Assembly (NCBI RefSeq): GCF_019884785.1
Contig: NZ_CP082326.1
Location: 1,791,355-1,855,354, forward strand
Length of the DNA stretch: 64,000 nt
Reading direction: 5' to 3'
Origin: Crassaminicella profunda
GTDB lineage: Bacteria; Bacillota; Clostridia; Peptostreptococcales; Thermotaleaceae
Shown: positions 6,688-14,988 of the stretch, one piece after another
How positions within the stretch are numbered: position 1 is the first letter of the stretch
How the letters are laid out: every line of letters starts with the position of its first letter
Made by a program: the position numbers and the translations under genes
The notes under the pieces: model-generated
Databases searched by the model: none
What the model saw: the letters and a program-made list of their open reading frames with translations, nothing else
What the model was told of the DNA's origin: nothing

Positions 6688-8292
6688 TTATTTTCTTAAT
6701 GAGATTTCTTTTAATACAACATTATTATTTCGATCTTGTACTTGGCCAATAGACCATTCATTTTGAAATAATAAGACCGGATGTTCGTCTTCATCTTGAA
6801 CGATCATTGTATCCATTGTAATAGAAAAGTTCTTTGGATCAAAATCATCCATTTCAACCCAACGGATATAGCGATAAGGAAGTCTTTCTATGAGAAGGTC
6901 TACACCATATTCATTTTTAAGACGATATTCTAATACTTCAAATTGAAGGACGCCAACTACACCAATAATTAATTCTTCTACACCAATATTAGGTCGTTTA
7001 TATACCTGTATGGAGCCTTCTTCTGCTAATTGGGTAATCCCTTTTAAAAATTGTTTTCGTTTAAGAGAATTTTTTGCAAATACTTTTGCAAAATGTTCTG
7101 GAGCAAATACAGGGATTCCTTCGTATTGTAATTTTGACCCATCTTGGCATAATGTATCACCAATTTTAAATATTCCAGGATCATGAATTCCGATAATGTC
7201 TCCTGGGTAAGCTGTTTCTACGATCATACGATCTTGAGCTAAAAATTGTTGAGGTTGTGCTAATCGGACCTTTTTATTCTCTTGTACATGATTTGCTGTG
7301 ATTCCTTTTTCGAATTTACCAGAGCAAATTCTTAAAAATGCTATTCTATCCCTATGAGTAGGATTCATATTGGCTTGTATTTTGAAAATAAAGCCAGAAA
7401 AATTAGTTGATTCAGGATTGATAGGTCCTAAATTACTAGGTCTAGGTTGTGGGGGTGTAGTTATGTTCAAGAAGGATTCTAAAAATGGTTCTACGCCAAA
7501 GTTCGTAAGGGCACTTCCAAAGAACACTGGTGTTAATTCACCATTTAATATCTTATCTAGATCAAATTCATCTCCTGCTATATCTAATAATTCAATGTCA
7601 TTCATTAATTGTTCATGAAGATGTTCTCCTAGTAACTCATCAAACTTTTTATCGGAGAGATCTCCTGTTATTACATCGGCAATAGCTTGTCCATGATTTC
7701 CGTCATCAAAAAGTTCGATTTGTTTCTTCTGACGATTGAAAACACCTTTGAAATTACCATCTGTACCAATAGGCCAATTCATTGGGCAAGAACGAATTCC
7801 TAGAATTTTTTCAAGTTCTTCTAGTAGTTCAAATGGATCTTTTCCTGCGCGATCAAGTTTGTTGATAAAAGTAAAAATAGGAATTCCTCTCATTTTACAA
7901 ACTTGGAAAAGTTTTTTTGTTTGATCCTCAACCCCTTTAGAACAGTCAAGAACCATAACAGCACTGTCTGCCGCCATGAGGGTACGATAAGTGTCTTCAC
8001 TGAAATCCTGGTGTCCTGGTGTATCAAGAATGTTAATACAAAAGCCATCATAATTAAATTGAAGTACACTAGAGGTAACAGAGATTCCTCTTTTTTTCTC
8101 AATTTCCATCCAGTCGGATACAGCATGTTTTTGTGATCTTCTGGATTTAACTGATCCTGCAGAACGAATGGCTCCACCATATAATAGTAATTTTTCTGTT
8201 AATGTTGTTTTCCCAGCATCAGGATGGGAAATGATTGCAAAGGTTCTTCTTCTGCGAACCTCATCAATAAAGCTTAAATTTTTTTCAGACAT
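6688..8292 (-). CDS. prfC: Peptide chain release factor 3 (RF3), translational GTPase
   Basis: The 534-residue protein recycles RF1/RF2 from the ribosome after termination. The GTPase motifs are complete: G1 SHPDAGKTT (residues 22-30), G2 region RGISVTS, G3 DTPGHQDF and G4 NKLD; the RF3-specific SAGSVKSRRSQKHAVSDW loop precedes G2. Length agrees with the family (about 525-535), and the C-terminal domain holds the RF3 GVVGVLQFEVLEYRL motif. GGAAG precedes the ATG. It is monocistronic, ending at the shared hairpin with bioD. Several open frames on the opposite strand are shadows. Confidence 0.96.
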   Translation of the reverse strand: MSEKNLSFIDEVRRRRTFAIISHPDAGKTTLTEKLLLYGGAIRSAGSVKSRRSQKHAVSDWMEIEKKRGISVTSSVLQFNYDGFCINILDTPGHQDFSEDTYRTLMAADSAVMVLDCSKGVEDQTKKLFQVCKMRGIPIFTFINKLDRAGKDPFELLEELEKILGIRSCPMNWPIGTDGNFKGVFNRQKKQIELFDDGNHGQAIADVITGDLSDKKFDELLGEHLHEQLMNDIELLDIAGDEFDLDKILNGELTPVFFGSALTNFGVEPFLESFLNITTPPQPRPSNLGPINPESTNFSGFIFKIQANMNPTHRDRIAFLRICSGKFEKGITANHVQENKKVRLAQPQQFLAQDRMIVETAYPGDIIGIHDPGIFKIGDTLCQDGSKLQYEGIPVFAPEHFAKVFAKNSLKRKQFLKGITQLAEEGSIQVYKRPNIGVEELIIGVVGVLQFEVLEYRLKNEYGVDLLIERLPYRYIRWVEMDDFDPKNFSITMDTMIVQDEDEHPVLLFQNEWSIGQVQDRNNNVVLKEISLRK

Positions 8293-8412
8293 TTTTCATC
8301 TTCCTTTATTTTATATTAGTAATTATTATTAACATTATATAAATGTATAACCTTTTTGATTTTATCTTGTTATTGGTTACCTGTCAATTGTTATTCAAAG
8401 AAACACCCTAAA

Positions 8413-8441
8413 TTGTACATGTTTATATAACGTGTTATAAT
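8413..8441 (+). promoter_or_regulatory. Sigma-A promoter for the MBL-fold hydrolase gene
   Basis: TTGTAC (8413-8418), 17-base spacer, TATAAT (8436-8441), followed after about 90 bases by the gene start. Confidence 0.75.
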
Positions 8442-8533
8442 GCAACTATAAAAAATAGATGGTTTGGGGTATTTTGGATAGTTGCCATTTAAGGAATAAA
8501 ATAAGCATTAATAATGAAAAGGAGATGGAGTTT

Positions 8534-9397
8534 ATGAAGATTACAACAATCATAGAGAATTCTTTGGGGGATAATAAAGAACTACATAATGAACATGGAT
8601 TATCTTTTTTTATTGAAACACCTGAGGGGAATATTTTGTTTGATACAGGAAGAACAGGGGATTTTATTGAAAATGCAAAGGCTTTAGGGATTGACTTGAA
8701 GAAGACAGATTTTTTGATGCTGAGTCATGCCCACTATGATCATTGTGGAGGGGTTAGAAGATTTTTAGAAGATTTTGATGTTCACCCAGAGTTTTATGTA
8801 AGTGAAAATTTTTTTAGTAATAGTGATAAATATCGTTCTTTAGATGAAAATAAAAAATCAGATTTTAGTGCAGATGATGTAGCTTATAGATATATAGGAA
8901 TAGATTTTAATGAAAATTTTATAAAAGAGAAAAAATTAAATATTAATTATGTGGATAAGGATATGGTGAAGCTTGGTGAAAAGGTATATATTTTTACAAA
9001 CTTTGAAAGAACATATGATTTTGAGGGATTAAATCCTAATATGAAATTTAAAAAAGAAAATGAATATCTTTTGGATCGTTTTGAGGATGAAATAACATTA
9101 GTTGTAGATACAGATAAAGGACTCGTTATTCTGCTAGGTTGTTCACATCCTGGACTTTTAAATATCATTGATACTATTGCTAAAAGAACAGGTAAGAATA
9201 TTTATGGAATTATAGGGGGAACTCATCTTGTAGAAGCTGATGAGGAGCGTATAGATAAAACCATAGAGAAATTAAAAGAAAAGAATATTAAAATTATTGG
9301 TGTATCCCATTGTACTGGAGAGAAAGCCGTTCAAAGTTTTAAGGAAAAATGTGATGATTTTTTTGTAAATTGTACAGGAACTATTTTAGAAGTATAA
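8534..9397 (+). CDS. MBL-fold metallo-hydrolase (COG1237 type)
   Basis: The 287-residue protein has the zinc-binding HAHYDHCGG motif (His-x-His-x-Asp-His) near residue 75, GCSHPGLLNII further on, and IGGTHLVEADEERI plus a C-terminal VSHCTGEKA. This pattern fits the COG1237 group annotated as dihydropterin-aminobenzene phosphate synthase-like hydrolases, first linked to methanopterin synthesis but widespread in Clostridia with unknown substrate. I start at ATG 8534 because AAAGGAG (8518-8524) is nine bases upstream; the longer frame from 8459 has no ribosome site. Cytoplasmic. Monocistronic with its own promoter and terminator. Confidence 0.88.
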   Translation: MKITTIIENSLGDNKELHNEHGLSFFIETPEGNILFDTGRTGDFIENAKALGIDLKKTDFLMLSHAHYDHCGGVRRFLEDFDVHPEFYVSENFFSNSDKYRSLDENKKSDFSADDVAYRYIGIDFNENFIKEKKLNINYVDKDMVKLGEKVYIFTNFERTYDFEGLNPNMKFKKENEYLLDRFEDEITLVVDTDKGLVILLGCSHPGLLNIIDTIAKRTGKNIYGIIGGTHLVEADEERIDKTIEKLKEKNIKIIGVSHCTGEKAVQSFKEKCDDFFVNCTGTILEV

Positions 9398-9478
9398 AGG
9401 ATGATAATCTTGTAATGGATAAATAAGGAGTAACACGGTTTATCTAACTATTTAAATACCATAATGATCAGTTATGTA

Positions 9479-9507
9479 AAGAACCTTTTGAGAGGTTCTT
9501 CTTTTTA
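9479..9507 (+). terminator. Rho-independent terminator after the MBL-fold gene
   Basis: AAGAACC (9479-9485) pairs with GGTTCTT (9494-9500) and is followed by CTTTTTA. Confidence 0.88.
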
Positions 9508-9541
9508 TACAATAATTATGTGCAAGAAAAATCGAAAAATG

Positions 9542-9571
9542 TTGAATAGTTTTATGATCATGAAGTATAAT
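9542..9571 (+). promoter_or_regulatory. Putative promoter of the DegV-family gene
   Basis: TTGAAT (9542-9547), 18-base spacer, TATAAT (9566-9571), about 30 bases before the start codon. Confidence 0.65.
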
Positions 9572-9603
9572 ATATTGTATTAAATGAACCTTGGAGGATA
9601 TAT

Positions 9604-10557
9604 ATGATAAAGATTATGGCTGATTCAACATGTGATTTATCTCAGGAGATTGTAGAAAAATATAAAATCAGTTTAGTGCCTTTAACTATTAATATAGAAG
9701 GTAAGGCTTATAAGGATCGAATAGATATAAAACCTAATGATTTTTACAATATTATTGAGGAGTTAGATGAAAAACCAACAACTGCAATGCCAAGTCCCGT
9801 TGAATATTTAAAAGTAATTAATCAAGCTGTTACAGATGGGTATAAAGAGATACTATGTATTTGTATGTCTAGTGGTACAAGTGGTGCATACCAGTCTGCT
9901 ATAATTGCTAAAGAGTATTTCTATGAGGAAAATCCAAATTCAACGATTAAGATTTATATTGTAGATTCAAAGTGTATGAGTCATGGAAGTGGATGGTTAA
10001 TTCTAAAGAGTGCTATATTAAAAGAGAAGGACATTTCCTTTGAAGAATTAATAGCTTTTAATGAGACATATAAAACAAATGTTAAGCATTTTCTTTCTGT
10101 AGATGATTTGGATCATCTTGTTAAAAGTGGAAGGCTTACAAATGCTAGTGCTTTTTTAGGGAAACTTCTAAAACTTAAACCGATTATGACCATGAAAAAG
10201 GGAAGAGGAGCAATTGTTGCCAAAGAGAGAGGAAGAAAAAAAGTATTTAAACACTATATTGATGAGTTTATAAATAGAAATGATAAGGAAATTACAGATT
10301 TTATCATCATTGGCTATACTTCAGATAGAATAATTGGTGAAAATTTAAAAAATAAGATTCTCAAAGAGACGGATTTTGCTGGTGATATATTCATCATGCA
10401 AATGGGGGTTGCTGTTGGAACCCATGTAGGCTTAGGTGCTATTTCTATGTACTTTGTTGAAAAGGGCCATAAGAAAGATAATTTATTAATAAATGAAGTA
10501 CATGGGCTTATTGAAATGAAAAATGAATTATTAGGAAAAATTAAAAATAATATATAA
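9604..10557 (+). CDS. DegV family fatty-acid-binding protein
   Basis: The 317-residue protein opens with MADSTCDLSQE and carries TTAMPSPVEY and ICMSSGTSGAYQSA, the conserved ligand-contacting segments of DegV/FakB proteins, which bind a fatty acid and present it to the FakA kinase. No fakA gene is nearby. At 317 residues it is longer than the usual 280. GGAGG lies seven bases before the ATG. The family is secure; whether this copy serves the fatty-acid kinase is inference. Confidence 0.9.
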   Translation: MIKIMADSTCDLSQEIVEKYKISLVPLTINIEGKAYKDRIDIKPNDFYNIIEELDEKPTTAMPSPVEYLKVINQAVTDGYKEILCICMSSGTSGAYQSAIIAKEYFYEENPNSTIKIYIVDSKCMSHGSGWLILKSAILKEKDISFEELIAFNETYKTNVKHFLSVDDLDHLVKSGRLTNASAFLGKLLKLKPIMTMKKGRGAIVAKERGRKKVFKHYIDEFINRNDKEITDFIIIGYTSDRIIGENLKNKILKETDFAGDIFIMQMGVAVGTHVGLGAISMYFVEKGHKKDNLLINEVHGLIEMKNELLGKIKNNI

Positions 10558-10592
10558 AATAAGTAGTGAATGGGAAGTGAAGGAATATGAAG

Positions 10593-10626
10593 AGCATTTA
10601 CAATTAGATTTGTAGGTGCTTTTTTA
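10593..10626 (+). terminator. Rho-independent terminator after the DegV gene
   Basis: AGCATTTACAA (10593-10603) pairs with TTGTAGGTGCT (10610-10620) using two G-T wobbles, followed by TTTTTAT. Confidence 0.85.
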
Positions 10627-10678
10627 TAATTTGCATATCATCCATTTGATTATCTAATACTAATATGGAGGTGAGGGT

Positions 10679-10870
10679 ATGCAAAAAGATAATAAAAAGG
10701 ATGAACAAAGAATAGATATAATCAGAAATTCAGTAGATCCAGGGGCCGTAGAAGATATTTATGGGCTAAAATACCGTGAGCAAGAATTAAAATCTGGATC
10801 AATTGCTGGAACAGAAAACCAAATAAATACAGCAGGTGCAACAAGTAGTTCACCAGGTACAAGAGAGTGA
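10679..10870 (+). CDS. Small hypothetical protein, 63 residues
   Basis: An excellent GGAGGTGA ribosome binding site lies just upstream of the ATG, and a short hairpin with a T run begins at the stop codon, so I consider this a real gene. The protein is hydrophilic, lysine-rich at the start, with a central SVDPGAVEDIYGLKYREQEL stretch and a Ser/Thr/Gly-rich, probably disordered tail. I do not recognise a family. It lies between a DegV gene and an alcohol dehydrogenase, each with its own signals, so context gives no function. Confidence 0.65.
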   Translation: MQKDNKKDEQRIDIIRNSVDPGAVEDIYGLKYREQELKSGSIAGTENQINTAGATSSSPGTRE

Positions 10871-10885
10871 AAGCTCTCCTTTTGT
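10863..10885 (+). terminator. Short terminator-like hairpin at the end of the 63-residue gene
   Basis: GAGAG (10863-10867) pairs with CTCTC (10874-10878) over a TGAAAG loop, followed by CTTTTG. The stem is only five base pairs and overlaps the stop codon. Confidence 0.45.
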
Positions 10886-10959
10886 TATTTGAATAAAACG
10901 TTTAAAAAGTCAAAATAAAGGGATTAGTAAAAAAATACAGAAAAAAACTCGAAAAATGA

Positions 10960-10988
10960 TTTACATACATACTAAATGTTGGTACAAT
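10960..10988 (+). promoter_or_regulatory. Sigma-A promoter of the alcohol dehydrogenase gene
   Basis: TTTACA (10960-10965), 17-base spacer, TACAAT (10983-10988), about 47 bases before the start codon. Confidence 0.75.
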
Positions 10989-11035
10989 AAGATTAACAAA
11001 AATTTAACAATGATGAAAAAATAGGAGGAATGTGC

Positions 11036-12187
11036 ATGGATTTAAAATGGTTTCGTGTACCAAAAGATATTGTTTTTGGAGAGGGTACATTAGCTTACTT
11101 ATCTACATTAGAAGGAAAAAAAGCAATTTTAGTAACAGGTGGAAGTTCCATGAAAAAGCATGGGTTTTTGGATGAAGCTAAAAAACAATTAGAAAAAGCA
11201 GGTATGGAAGTAACTATATTTGATGGAGTAGAACCAAATCCTTCTGTAGAAACCGTTGAAAAGGGTGCAAAGGCAATGCTTGACTTTGAGCCAGATTGGG
11301 TTGTTTCTATAGGTGGGGGGTCTGCATTAGATGCTGCAAAAATTATGTGGGCTTTTTATGAGCATCCTGAGCTAAAATTTGAAGATATTATTGAGCCTGG
11401 ATCTCTTCTAAGACTTAGAAATAAAGCAAAATTTGTTGCAATACCATCTACTAGTGGTACAGCTTCAGAAATCACTGCATTCTCAGTTATTACAGATACA
11501 AAAAAACATATTAAATATCCAATTGTATCTTATGAAATTACACCAGACGTTGCTATTTTAGACCCAAAACTTCCTTCAAAGATGCCACCTCATATTACGG
11601 CAAATACTGGAATGGATGTGTTAGCACATGCTATAGAGGCTTATGTTTCTACTTCTGCTACAAGCTTTACTAATCCGTTAGCTATGGAAGCGATTACATT
11701 AGTATTTGATAAGTTACCAATTGCTTATAGCAATGGGAATGATATAGAAGCGAGAAAAGATATGCATAATGCTTCTACATTAGCAGGAATGGCATTTACA
11801 AATGCTTCATTAGGATTGGTACATAGTCTAGCCCATAAGATTGGTGGAGAATTTGGTATTACTCATGGATTAACAAATGCGATTTTAATGCCTTATATTG
11901 TTCAATATAATCGTAAAGCAACAGATAAAGTAGACGAAATTGAAAAGAAATTAGGAATAGAAGATCTTCCAACAGCTATTAAAGAATTAAATACGAAATT
12001 AAATATTCCATTAACATTAAAAGATGTTAAGGAAGTAGAAATTTCTGAAGAAAAATTCTTAGAAGTATTAGAGCGTATGTCAAAGAATGCATTTGAAGAT
12101 CCTTGTACCCTTACAAATCCAAGAAATAGTAGTCCAGAAGATGTAGCGATGATCTATAAATCTGCATTTTATGGAGAAGATCTTTAA
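11036..12187 (+). CDS. Iron-containing alcohol dehydrogenase
   Basis: The 383-residue protein belongs to the Fe-ADH (type III) family: the NAD(P)-binding SIGGGSALDAAKIMW, the IPSTSGTASEIT element, the GMDVLAHAIEAYVS signature with a metal-binding His, and further ligands in GLVHSLAHKIGGEFGITHG. Clostridial members of this type reduce acetaldehyde or butyraldehyde, or oxidise other alcohols; the substrate here is not determinable. The ATG at 11036 is preferred over 11030 because AGGAGG (11023-11028) is then seven bases away instead of one. Own promoter and terminator, so monocistronic; probably fermentative. Confidence 0.93.
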   Translation: MDLKWFRVPKDIVFGEGTLAYLSTLEGKKAILVTGGSSMKKHGFLDEAKKQLEKAGMEVTIFDGVEPNPSVETVEKGAKAMLDFEPDWVVSIGGGSALDAAKIMWAFYEHPELKFEDIIEPGSLLRLRNKAKFVAIPSTSGTASEITAFSVITDTKKHIKYPIVSYEITPDVAILDPKLPSKMPPHITANTGMDVLAHAIEAYVSTSATSFTNPLAMEAITLVFDKLPIAYSNGNDIEARKDMHNASTLAGMAFTNASLGLVHSLAHKIGGEFGITHGLTNAILMPYIVQYNRKATDKVDEIEKKLGIEDLPTAIKELNTKLNIPLTLKDVKEVEISEEKFLEVLERMSKNAFEDPCTLTNPRNSSPEDVAMIYKSAFYGEDL

Positions 12188-12227
12188 GATTAATTAAACA
12201 AATATATTTAAATATCTTTGATAAAAA

Positions 12228-12253
12228 GTGTCTACAAGTGTAGATGCTTTTTT
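12228..12253 (+). terminator. Rho-independent terminator after the alcohol dehydrogenase
   Basis: GTGTCTAC (12228-12235) pairs with GTAGATGC (12240-12247) with wobbles over a four-base loop, followed by a T7 run. Confidence 0.85.
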
Positions 12254-12268
12254 ATGTACAAAAAAGTA

Positions 12269-12292
12269 AAAAAAGGTGCTTACACCTTTTTT
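12269..12292. terminator. Bidirectional terminator at the end of lexA
   Basis: A run of A followed by GGTG, a CTTA loop, and CACC followed by a run of T, covering the last bases before the lexA stop. It can work on both strands and backs up the alcohol dehydrogenase terminator. Confidence 0.75.
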
Positions 12293-12905
12293 ATAATTTC
12301 CTAAAAACTCCTTTTACCAAACCTAAAATGCGAACATCCTTTGCAATAATAGGGTCCATAGAAGGATTCTCAGGTTGTAATCTAATATAGTCCTTTTCTT
12401 TATAAAATTTCTTTACAGTTGCTTCATCTTCAAGCATTGCTACTACAATATCACCGTTACGAGCAATTTGTTGTTGTTTAACAAGAACATAATCTCCATC
12501 CAATATACCTGCATTGATCATACTAGTTCCTTTGATGGTTAACATAAAATGTTTATCGTTATCCATGAAATCCTGTGGTACAGGGAAAGTATCTTCAATA
12601 TTTTCAACTGCCAAAATTGGTTGACCAGCAGTGACTTTTCCTACAATAGGAACCTGGACAACTTCTTTTTTAGGAATCGTGTTTGCGTCAGTTTCTAATA
12701 TTTCTATGGCTCTAGGCTTTGTTGGATCACGTCTGATATAACCATTCTTCTCAAGCTTTGCTAAATGGCCATGAACGGTAGAAGTAGACTTTAAACCAAC
12801 AGCTGCACATATTTCTCGAACCGAAGGGGGATACCCCTTTGTTTCAACTTCATTCTTTATATAATTAAGAATTTTTTCTTGTTGTTTTGAAAGATTGTAT
12901 GACAT
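12291..12905 (-). CDS. lexA: LexA SOS repressor
   Basis: The 204-residue protein has an N-terminal winged helix-turn-helix ([20 protein letters not shown], about 24-43) and a C-terminal S24 self-cleavage domain. The scissile Ala93-Gly94 bond lies in VTAGQP, the nucleophile Ser128 in KGTSMI, and the general base Lys165 in EATVKKF. RecA filaments would trigger autocleavage and release SOS genes. I use the ATG at 12905, where AGGTG is well spaced, rather than the GTG at 12914. It is divergent from a yneA-like gene, and LexA boxes in between indicate autoregulation. Confidence 0.97.
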   Translation of the reverse strand: MSYNLSKQQEKILNYIKNEVETKGYPPSVREICAAVGLKSTSTVHGHLAKLEKNGYIRRDPTKPRAIEILETDANTIPKKEVVQVPIVGKVTAGQPILAVENIEDTFPVPQDFMDNDKHFMLTIKGTSMINAGILDGDYVLVKQQQIARNGDIVVAMLEDEATVKKFYKEKDYIRLQPENPSMDPIIAKDVRILGLVKGVFRKL

Positions 12906-12933
12906 GAGAAACACCTCACAATGTTTTTACTTA

Positions 12934-12962
12934 ATTATAGCATACAATCATTCCTATATCAA
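12934..12962 (-). promoter_or_regulatory. lexA promoter
   Basis: Read on the minus strand: TTGATA (12962-12957), 17-base spacer, TATAAT (12939-12934). A LexA box begins directly at the -35 (12960-12973). Confidence 0.8.
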
Positions 12963-12973
12963 ACGTCTGTTCG
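12960..12973. promoter_or_regulatory. LexA box 1 (lexA-proximal)
   Basis: CAAACGTCTGTTCG, or CGAACAGACGTTTG on the minus strand, matches the Gram-positive LexA consensus CGAACRNRYGTTYG and overlaps the lexA -35 box. Confidence 0.9.
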
Positions 12974-12990
12974 TTTTTTGATAAAAGGTA

Positions 12991-13019
12991 TTTACAAAGA
13001 ACGTATGTTCTGATAAAAT
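12991..13019 (+). promoter_or_regulatory. Promoter of the yneA-like gene
   Basis: TTTACA (12991-12996), 17-base spacer, TAAAAT (13014-13019). The spacer contains LexA box 2 in full. Confidence 0.8.
12998..13011. promoter_or_regulatory. LexA box 2 (inside the yneA-like promoter spacer)
   Basis: AGAACGTATGTTCT has the perfect GAAC-N4-GTTC core of the LexA consensus and sits between the -35 and -10. Confidence 0.92.
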
Positions 13020-13025
13020 ATTTCT

Positions 13026-13039
13026 AGAACATACGTTTG
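13026..13039. promoter_or_regulatory. LexA box 3 (downstream of the yneA-like -10)
   Basis: AGAACATACGTTTG matches the LexA consensus at all core positions and ends about 20 bases before the start codon, giving tight repression. Confidence 0.9.
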
Positions 13040-13058
13040 GGAGGCGGAGGAAATGCAA

Positions 13059-13364
13059 ATGAAACAGTTACGGATAGTAAATAAATTTCGATTTGTGTAC
13101 TCTTTGGTAATAATTTTATTAGTTTCATACTGTTGTTATAGCACTATTTTCAAAATAAATATAGCTGAAGGAACAAATGAATTAAAGTGTGTAAAAATAC
13201 ATATTAAATATGGAGATACCCTATGGGAATTAGCAAAGAAATTTACACCAAAGGAAAAAGATATTCGGAAGACGATTTATGAAATAAGCATTATTAATGA
13301 GTTAGATTCTTTAGACCTTTATCCTGGTCAGATTATTAAAATTCCCATAGATGCAGATCAATAA
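13059..13364 (+). CDS. yneA: SOS-induced cell division suppressor, YneA-like, with LysM domain
   Basis: About 101 residues: a single membrane anchor (about residues 12-32) and one extracellular LysM domain (about 48-98, KIHIKYGDTLWELAKKF to LYPGQIIKIPID). This is the architecture of YneA, which halts septation during DNA damage. It is divergent from lexA and has two LexA boxes in its promoter region. ATG 13059 is chosen because GGAGG (13046-13050) is then eight bases away; ATG 13053 would be too close. Sequence similarity to B. subtilis YneA is modest; domain and context carry the call. Confidence 0.88.
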   Translation: MKQLRIVNKFRFVYSLVIILLVSYCCYSTIFKINIAEGTNELKCVKIHIKYGDTLWELAKKFTPKEKDIRKTIYEISIINELDSLDLYPGQIIKIPIDADQ

Positions 13365-13423
13365 TGATAATTCCGAGTAGTATAGATTTGTATGAAATAA
13401 TTCTTTGTTTTTTAATATAGATT

Positions 13424-13468
13424 TGATAAAAAAAGTAGTCCCTATTTATCAGGACTACTTTTTTTATC
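13424..13468. terminator. Bidirectional terminator between the yneA-like gene and the recombinase
   Basis: GATAAAAAAAGTAGTCC (13426-13442) is matched exactly by GGACTACTTTTTTTATC (13452-13468). A/T runs flank both sides, so it serves both convergent genes; it overlaps the recombinase stop codon. Confidence 0.92.
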
Positions 13469-14587
13469 AAATTCATCAAGCCATTCAAATCTATGTACAA
13501 TTTCTCTTTTTACATTTTTCTTATGTGCAGCATATAATTGAGTTGTTGTTACATTATCATGATCAAGTAGGTTTTGAACATCATAAATGGAAAAACCATT
13601 TTGAATAAGAGAAGTAGCAGCCGTTGCTCTTAACTTATGGGGACTATATCCATTTTCTTTTGTAGTGCCTAAGGCAAGAGAAGAATATTTTTTAACTAGC
13701 TGCCTAATAGCTTTTTCTGTTATTCTTGTTTTTTGTAAAGATAAAAATAAAGCATCTTTATGTTTTTCTAACAAGACATCATCAGGAACTCTTTCTGATT
13801 GAATATAATCTAAAATAACTTTTTCTACAGAATTATTTAAAGGCATATTTACTTCTTTACCTCTTTTTCTATAAATTTTAAAATCTCCCCGACTAAAATT
13901 AAAAGATGAAATATTAAGCTGCTGGAGCTCTTTCAATCTTAAACCATAGGTAACAAATAGGACTAAAATTGCTTTATCTCTTAATTTTGTTTTTTCCCAA
14001 TATGTAAGTTCTTTTGCTGTTAGACCATTTCCTGATTCAACTACATCTAACATTTTTGCTACTTCGTCAATTTCAAGTTTTTTTATGGCATCTGGTTGTG
14101 GTTTTGGAAGTCGTATAGGATTAAACCCATCTATAATATTTTCTTTAATTAATTCATCTCTAAATAAGAATTTAAATAATACAGTTAATGTAGATTTTTT
14201 TCTTGCTAAGGCACGATTATGATTTTCCATAATAATTACCGTATCATTTCCATTAACTGTATATCTTGTACAAAAGTCACCTAAAAATCGATTGATATCT
14301 CTTGCTTTTATCTTATTGAATTCTTCAATTGTTATATCTTTTATATTTAAAGCTTTTGTAATATTTGTTTCTGATACTAGGTATTTACAGAAGAAAAGTA
14401 TATCTTGAAGATACGCATATCTTGTTGATAAAGCTACACCGTTTTTAAGATAAATAAAAAAATCTTGCATAAAAAGTGGCAAAGAATTTTCTATCTCTAG
14501 ACATTTTTCTATGGTTTCATTTTCTTTTTGTACGATATTATCAGGTCGGTCTGATTTATTATGTACTTTGATAATTTTTTTATCCAT
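13442..14587 (-). CDS. Tyrosine recombinase / integrase (XerC-XerD-like)
   Basis: The 381-residue protein has an N-terminal SAM-like core-binding domain (about 45-165) and a C-terminal catalytic domain. Catalytic residues are visible in order: Arg in TYGLRLKEL, Lys in RKRGKEV, His-x-x-Arg in HKLRATAAT, His in LLDHDN and the Tyr nucleophile in TQLYAAH. The start is ATG 14587 after GGGGTG; the GTG at 14596 is less likely. Genes of this type beside lexA are common in Clostridia, so it may be a conserved resident rather than a phage enzyme. The leader resembles that of lexA. Confidence 0.9.
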   Translation of the reverse strand: MDKKIIKVHNKSDRPDNIVQKENETIEKCLEIENSLPLFMQDFFIYLKNGVALSTRYAYLQDILFFCKYLVSETNITKALNIKDITIEEFNKIKARDINRFLGDFCTRYTVNGNDTVIIMENHNRALARKKSTLTVLFKFLFRDELIKENIIDGFNPIRLPKPQPDAIKKLEIDEVAKMLDVVESGNGLTAKELTYWEKTKLRDKAILVLFVTYGLRLKELQQLNISSFNFSRGDFKIYRKRGKEVNMPLNNSVEKVILDYIQSERVPDDVLLEKHKDALFLSLQKTRITEKAIRQLVKKYSSLALGTTKENGYSPHKLRATAATSLIQNGFSIYDVQNLLDHDNVTTTQLYAAHKKNVKREIVHRFEWLDEFDKKSSPDK

Positions 14588-14647
14588 GAGAAACACCCCT
14601 AATATAAAAATTTATGTCTATGAAAGAATAGACATGTATCAATAAAG

Positions 14648-14671
14648 CTATATGCTAATTTTAGCATATAG
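14648..14671. promoter_or_regulatory. Palindrome, probable operator upstream of the recombinase
   Basis: CTATATGCTAA-TT-TTAGCATATAG is a perfect inverted repeat about 60 bases upstream of the recombinase start. On the minus strand TTGATT and TAAAAT with an 18-base spacer overlap it, so a bound protein would cover the promoter. The half site TTAGCATATA recurs at 14796. Confidence 0.55.
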
Positions 14672-14777
14672 AATAAAATTAAATCAATGATTATGATATT
14701 TGAGATGGTTTTATTTAACCAATAAAATTAAAAATTATTACAAATATTTGACTGTGAATAGTTGCTGTTTTACTGTA

Positions 14778-14806
14778 TTTACCATTTTGCATATTTAGCA
14801 TATAAT
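14778..14806 (+). promoter_or_regulatory. Sigma-A promoter of the GH18 gene
   Basis: TTTACC (14778-14783), 17-base spacer, TATAAT (14801-14806). The -10 is part of a TTAGCATATAA element that repeats the palindrome half site at 14648-14671. The leader to the start codon would be about 175 bases. Confidence 0.6.
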
Positions 14807-14988
14807 AAAAGAAGTGTCCTATAAATCTACACAGTAAAAGATTTTATATTTGGAAGGTGTGATAAGATGATTTTTTAAAAAATAAATTTTGGAGGATTAA
14901 AGATTAAAAAGATTATATATGGTTTTAGGAATATGAATGATTAAGGATTATGAATTAGTATACTAATTGAAATTAGAGGTGACTTAAA

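Larger units (their letters stand above)
14588..14988. other. Intergenic region between the recombinase and the GH18 gene
   Basis: About 400 AT-rich bases without a convincing gene. It holds a 24-base palindrome (14648-14671) and a promoter reading right at 14778-14806. Two very short frames with ribosome sites (ATG near 14868; GGAGG near 14890) stop after a few codons and I do not call them. Confidence 0.6.

Noticed and set aside
7890-8180. Frames on both strands inside prfC
   Set aside because: They are shadows of the well-conserved RF3 gene.
9400-9480. Possible T-box or other leader RNA after the MBL-fold gene
   Set aside because: The AGGAGTAACACGGTTTATC stretch lacks the T-box antiterminator core, and the hairpin at 9479 is a plain terminator.
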